From Marinibacterium sp050389775 (GTDB taxonomy: Bacteria > Pseudomonadota > Alphaproteobacteria > Rhodobacterales > Rhodobacteraceae), in contig NZ_CP177144.1 of the NCBI RefSeq assembly GCF_050389775.1, positions 806,001 to 870,000 of the forward strand: DNA of 64,000 nt, written 5' to 3'. Position 1 is the stretch's first letter. Each line of letters opens with the position of its first letter. The position numbers and the translations under genes are program-made. Below the pieces are notes generated by a model that was not told the origin of the DNA, made no database searches, and was given only the letters and a program-made list of their open reading frames with translations. Positions 60,925-64,000 of the stretch are shown here, piece after piece.

Positions 60925-61950
60925 TCAGCCGTTCAGCTCGGCCCAGCAGGGCAGCAGGTCGCCCGGGGCCGGCCTTGCCAGGTAGACCGCCCGGGCGATC
61001 GCCCGCGACAGGCACAGCGCGGCGGCATGGCAGATCGTGTCCAGCGCCCGGCTCTCGGGCGTCACGGGCCGCGCGCCGGTCGACAGGGCAAAGACCAGGT
61101 CGCCGTCGCCGGGCGCATGGGCCGGCAGGGTGGCCCTCCCGATGCCGTCATGGGCGGCAATGGCCAGCCGCTGGCATTCGGCCTTGGTCAGCGCGGCATC
61201 GGTGCCGACGATGGCAATTGTCGTGTTGGCCCGCTCGCCCGGCGCCTGGCCGGCCTGTTGCAGGAAGGCCCGGGTCTTGAGGCTGTCGAGCCGGCGGCCC
61301 AGCCCGGAGGCCGGGTCCGGCCCCAGCCCGCCGAACTCGCCGTCGATCTCGAAGGGCGCGGCCCAGAAATGCCGGTCGCCGGGCGTGGTCACCGCGCCCA
61401 TCGGGTTGGACACGACCAGCGCGCCCACGGTCACCCCGTCGTCGAGCACCAGCGAGGCCGAGCCCAGCCCGCCCTTCATCCGCGCGGTCAGCGCGCCGGT
61501 GCCACCACCGACCGAGCCCATGGCAAAATCCGGCCGGGCATCGCGGCAGGCCGCATGGCCGAGCGCGGCATAGGGGTTGGCGGCCCAGGCCTTGTCGCCG
61601 CCGTTGAGCAGGTCGAAGACAATGGCCCCGGGCACCAGCGGGATGACCGCCGGGCCGATGCGATAGCCCCGCCCCTCGGCCCGCAGGGCCTCCATCACGC
61701 CGCCGCAGGCGTCGAGGCCGAAGGCCGAGCCGCCCGACAGGACCAGCGCATCGACGCGCGCCACCGACTTGTCGGGGGCAAGCAGGTCGGTTTCGCGGGT
61801 GCCCGGCCCGCCGCCCATGACATGGACCGAGGCCGTGAAGGGCGCATCGGCGGTCAGCACCGTGGTGCCGGATTTCAGCGCCGCATCGGCGGCATGGCCG
61901 ACCCGCAGGCCGGCGATATCGGTGATCTGGTTGCGCGGTCCGGGTGTCAT
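60925..61950 (-). CDS. P1-family peptidase (DmpA-like)
   Basis: A 341-residue protein of the P1 family of self-cleaving N-terminal nucleophile hydrolases (L-aminopeptidase D-esterase, beta-peptidyl aminopeptidase). The N-terminal part has NQITDIAGLRVGHAADAALKSGTTV and GGSAFGLDACGGVME; the likely cleavage site and nucleophile are in RANTTIAIVGTDAALTK, Thr243 after Asn242. No signal peptide is seen. The physiological substrate of this subgroup is mostly unknown. Confidence 0.88.
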   Translation of the reverse strand: MTPGPRNQITDIAGLRVGHAADAALKSGTTVLTADAPFTASVHVMGGGPGTRETDLLAPDKSVARVDALVLSGGSAFGLDACGGVMEALRAEGRGYRIGPAVIPLVPGAIVFDLLNGGDKAWAANPYAALGHAACRDARPDFAMGSVGGGTGALTARMKGGLGSASLVLDDGVTVGALVVSNPMGAVTTPGDRHFWAAPFEIDGEFGGLGPDPASGLGRRLDSLKTRAFLQQAGQAPGERANTTIAIVGTDAALTKAECQRLAIAAHDGIGRATLPAHAPGDGDLVFALSTGARPVTPESRALDTICHAAALCLSRAIARAVYLARPAPGDLLPCWAELNG

Positions 61951-61995
61951 CTGGTCGTCCGTCTGGCGCGCGCCTGCGGCGCGCGGGTGGTCAGG

Positions 61996-62211
61996 GCGCC
62001 CCTTCGGGGCGGGGGTGAGGGAAGCGCCCCTTCGGGGCGAGGAGAGGGGGGCGCCCCTGCGGGGCGGGTTGTTACTGGTGGGCCTTCGGGGGAGGTTAAC
62101 TCTGGCGCTCCTGTGGCAAGCTTATCTCAAGCGCTCCTTCGGGCAACATTACCTTTAGCGCCCCTCCGGGGAAGTTTGTTTCTAGCGCCCCTTCGGGGCG
62201 ACACACCAAAA
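61996..62211. repeat. Array of eight ~27-bp hairpin units
   Basis: Units start at 61996, 62024, 62051, 62078, 62105, 62131, 62158 and 62185 (spacings 28, 27, 27, 27, 26, 27, 27). The consensus core GCGCCCCTTCGGGGCG folds into a six-base-pair stem (CGCCCC/GGGGCG) with a three-base loop; units 1, 2, 3 and 8 keep it perfectly, units 4-7 are degraded. The remaining 11 bases of each unit vary and become AT-rich in the later units. It fills most of the 303-base gap between the P1 peptidase gene and the SDR gene, both on the minus strand. All three forward and reverse frames of the degraded part read as 9-residue repeats (PEGALxxxx on the minus strand) but I see no gene. Confidence 0.9.
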
Positions 62212-62253
62212 ACACCCGCGCAGCGCCGACGGCAGAAAAGGCGGGTTCAGGTG

Positions 62254-62994
62254 TCAGATGCAGCGGCCTCCGTCGATTTCCATGGCCACGCCGGTGACCA
62301 TCGAGGCCTCGTCCGAACAGAGATAGCAGGCGGCGTTGGCAATGTCCTCGGGGGTCGAGAACCGGCCGATGGGAATGGTGGACAGGAACTTGGCCCGCAT
62401 CTCGGGCGTATCCTCGCCCAGGAAGGATTTCAGCAAGGGCGTCTCGCCGGCCACGGGATTGACGGCATTGACGCGGATCCCCTCTGGGGCCAGCTCGACG
62501 GCCATTGTACGCGTGGCGGTGATCATCCAGCCCTTGGACGCATTGTACCAGTTCAGCCGCGGCCGGGGCGAGACGCCGGCCGTCGAGGCCACGTTCAGGA
62601 TGGCCCCCGAGTGGCGCGATTTCATGTGGGGCACCAGCGCCCGGGCGGTCAGGTAGACCGATTTGCAATTGACGGCAAAGACCCGGTCAAAGGCGTCTTC
62701 GTCGACCTCTTCCATCGGCGTCGGCAGGTGGGTCATGCCGGCGTTGTTGACCAGGATGTCGACATGGCCCAGCCCGTCGATCGCCGTCCGGGCCATGGCC
62801 TCGACGCTGGCTGCATCGCTGACATCCACTTCCTGGGCTAGCGCGCCCAGCTCGGCGGCCACGGTCTCGGCGGCCTCGGTGTTGATGTCGGCGATCATGA
62901 CCCGGGCGCCCTCGGCGATGAACTTGGCGGCAATGCCGGCGCCGAAGCCGGAGCCGCCCCCGGTGATGATCGCGGTCTTGTCCTTCAGGCGCAT
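62254..62994 (-). CDS. Short-chain dehydrogenase/reductase (FabG-like)
   Basis: A 246-residue classical SDR. TGGGSGFGAGIAAKF is the cofactor loop (residues 11-25), NNAGMTHLP follows, and the active site is Ser (ILNVASTAGV) with YNASK. DI at the end of strand 2 (MIADINT) suggests preference for NAD. The C-terminal GETPLLKSF and SMVTGVAMEIDGGRCI are typical. GGAGGAGGGG precedes the ATG. Substrate unknown. Confidence 0.88.
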   Translation of the reverse strand: MRLKDKTAIITGGGSGFGAGIAAKFIAEGARVMIADINTEAAETVAAELGALAQEVDVSDAASVEAMARTAIDGLGHVDILVNNAGMTHLPTPMEEVDEDAFDRVFAVNCKSVYLTARALVPHMKSRHSGAILNVASTAGVSPRPRLNWYNASKGWMITATRTMAVELAPEGIRVNAVNPVAGETPLLKSFLGEDTPEMRAKFLSTIPIGRFSTPEDIANAACYLCSDEASMVTGVAMEIDGGRCI

Positions 62995-63306
62995 GATGTC
63001 CCCTCCTCCTGGTCCTGGCCCGCACCTTGGGCCGGTCGGGCGGACAGTGCAAGACGGGGGAAGAGCCCTTGCGAACCGGGGGAACGGGGTTGGGTGCGTG
63101 GCCGGCTCAAGACCAGGCAGAGGGCCGGGCGGGCGGCCGTTACAGGACGCGGGAACGAGGCCGGGTGGGCAAGCCGTTCAAACCGGGAAAACGGATTAGG
63201 GCGGCCGGTTCCAGGCAATGGAACGGGGGCAATCAAGCGACCGGCGCAGGATGCGGGAACAGGGCGGGTCAGGCGACCAGCACAGGCGCGGGCGATGGCG
63301 CGGCGA
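62995..63306. other. Intergenic region with degenerate ~36-bp repeats
   Basis: No gene is seen. At least three imperfect units, for example CAGGATGCGGGAACAGGGCG near 63246, CAGGCAATGGAACGGGGGCA near 63214 and CAGGACGCGGGAACGAGGCC near 63143, recur at about 32- to 70-base spacing. The arfB end and SDR promoter bound it. Confidence 0.55.
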
Positions 63307-63726
63307 TCAATCGTCGCTGACGCGCCCGCGCAGGGCCTTGACCGCGCCGCGTTGTTTCTTGGCATCGACCCGCCGGCGCTGTGAACCGCGCGTCGGTTTG
63401 GTCGGGATGCGGCGCTTGGGGGCGACAAGCGCCTTGCGAACCAGTTCGGCCAGGCGCTCGCGGGCGATCTCGCGGTTGCGGGCCTGGCTGCGGGTTTCGT
63501 CGCAGAACAGCACGATGGCGCCTTCCAGGGTCCAGCGCCGGCCGGCCAGCCGCTTGAGCCGGGCCTTGACCGGCGGGGTCAGCGCGGGCGAGCGTTCGGC
63601 CTCGAAGCGCAGTTCGACGGCCGTCGAGACCTTGTTGACGTTCTGGCCACCCGGCCCGCTGGCCCGAACGAATTGTTCGGTCAGCTCCCAGTCTTCCAGC
63701 GCGATCTTGTCGGTTATCCGCAACAT
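63307..63726 (-). CDS. arfB: Alternative ribosome-rescue peptidyl-tRNA hydrolase
   Basis: A 139-residue ArfB that frees ribosomes stalled at the 3' end of mRNA by hydrolysing the peptidyl-tRNA. The GGQ loop (RASGPGGQNVNKVST, GGQ at 26-28) is complete and the basic C-terminal tail that enters the mRNA channel is present (KALVAPKRRIPTKPTRGSQRRRVDAKKQRG). Length matches the family (about 140). The ATG at 63726 is favoured; 63738 is an alternative. No ssrA or smpB gene is in the window. Confidence 0.93.
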   Translation of the reverse strand: MLRITDKIALEDWELTEQFVRASGPGGQNVNKVSTAVELRFEAERSPALTPPVKARLKRLAGRRWTLEGAIVLFCDETRSQARNREIARERLAELVRKALVAPKRRIPTKPTRGSQRRRVDAKKQRGAVKALRGRVSDD

Positions 63727-64000
63727 GGGGTCATCCATACGCCAAGTGGGGCAGGGGAAAAAGGCCACCGCGCGCGTGGTCAGGGCGTGGGGGTGCAAGG
63801 CCATACGGCATAGCGATGAGGCCACGAGGTCATGACGCGCCCGGGCTGGGCCTCACGCGCCCGTGTTCATGCGGCGGTTTGGCGGGGCCCATGTCCCTGT
63901 GGTGATGCGGCGACGGGGGTAGGGGCATCATTGTGCTGCGGTGATGCGGCGACGGGGTGATGTCCGTGCCCTACGGTCGTACGGCGATGGGCCCGTGCCC
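63727..64000. other. Window-end region with a 49-bp spaced direct repeat
   Basis: No gene is seen. GTGATGCGGCGACGGGG occurs at 63902-63918 and 63951-63967, 49 bases apart. The rest is GC-rich without coding signal. Confidence 0.6.

Noticed and set aside
61996..62211. CRISPR-like array
   Set aside because: The repeats are palindromic cores of 16 bases with only 11-base linkers that are not unique spacers, and there are no cas genes.
1..64000. Prophage, insertion sequence, integron or defence island
   Set aside because: No transposase, integrase, phage structural gene or restriction/toxin gene was recognised, and base composition and coding style look uniform.

Overview
The window is chromosomal DNA from a high-GC alphaproteobacterium, most likely a member of the Rhodobacteraceae/Roseobacter group. 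This rests on the complex I 39-kDa-like gene, an Ala/Pro-rich OmpA-family lipoprotein-sized protein, a c2-type cytochrome c, a heme oxygenase/bacteriophytochrome pair, the Asp-rich GltB/GltD glutamate synthase and overall codon use. I see no prophage, insertion sequence, CRISPR array or rRNA. One tRNA gene is present. Nearly all of the window is ordinary, densely packed housekeeping and transport sequence.

Layout. 1-3.4 kb: bacteriophytochrome (cut by the window edge), heme oxygenase, an SDR epimerase and a GntR regulator, all on the minus strand. 3.4-9.1 kb: AbrB-type membrane protein with a Gly/Asp repeat tail, purU, OmpA-family protein, tRNA-Leu, complex I NDUFA9-like protein. 9.1-19.3 kb: uppP, gltD, a GFA protein, a tandem pair of paralogous alpha/beta-hydrolase-like proteins, gltB and mtgA. 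19.3-28.7 kb: GST, queG, msrB-msrA, EamA exporter, HU, the ade-amn purine salvage operon and an EEP-family phosphoesterase. 28.9-33.8 kb: a four-gene acyl-CoA pathway (class II aldolase, acyl-CoA dehydrogenase, ADP-forming acyl-CoA synthetase, CaiD-like hydratase). 33.8-41.9 kb: VOC protein, an exported unknown protein, trhO, an APH-fold kinase, then pncA, a hybrid histidine kinase and pncB. 41.9-53.8 kb: EamA exporter, aldehyde dehydrogenase and a peptide-type ABC transporter whose binding protein lies 4.5 kb away, behind four plus-strand genes (DUF3095, HDAC-like, small unknown, exported amidohydrolase). 54.4-64 kb: Tat-exported dioxygenase-like protein with a ferric-reductase-like cytochrome, glpD-glpK, idi, cytochrome c2, a P1 peptidase, an SDR and arfB.

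Functional links. Heme oxygenase supplies biliverdin to the phytochrome. Ade and Amn convert AMP to adenine and then hypoxanthine. PncA and PncB form the nicotinamide-to-NaMN salvage route. GlpD and GlpK use glycerol. MsrA and MsrB repair methionine sulfoxide. 

The less ordinary material is mostly non-coding: a tandem array of eight ~27-bp hairpin units (61996-62200), a 17-bp minisatellite whose last copy carries a start codon (55034-55110), a 74-bp tandem duplication (54043-54190), a dispersed purine-rich motif in six intergenic copies, and perfect GTGATCAC-centred palindromes. I do not see a clear new multi-gene defence or biosynthetic system. The best protein-level leads are the DUF3095 protein with a cyclase-like metal-site pattern, the hydrolase-like twins inside the glutamate synthase locus and the exported protein at 34.2-35.5 kb.
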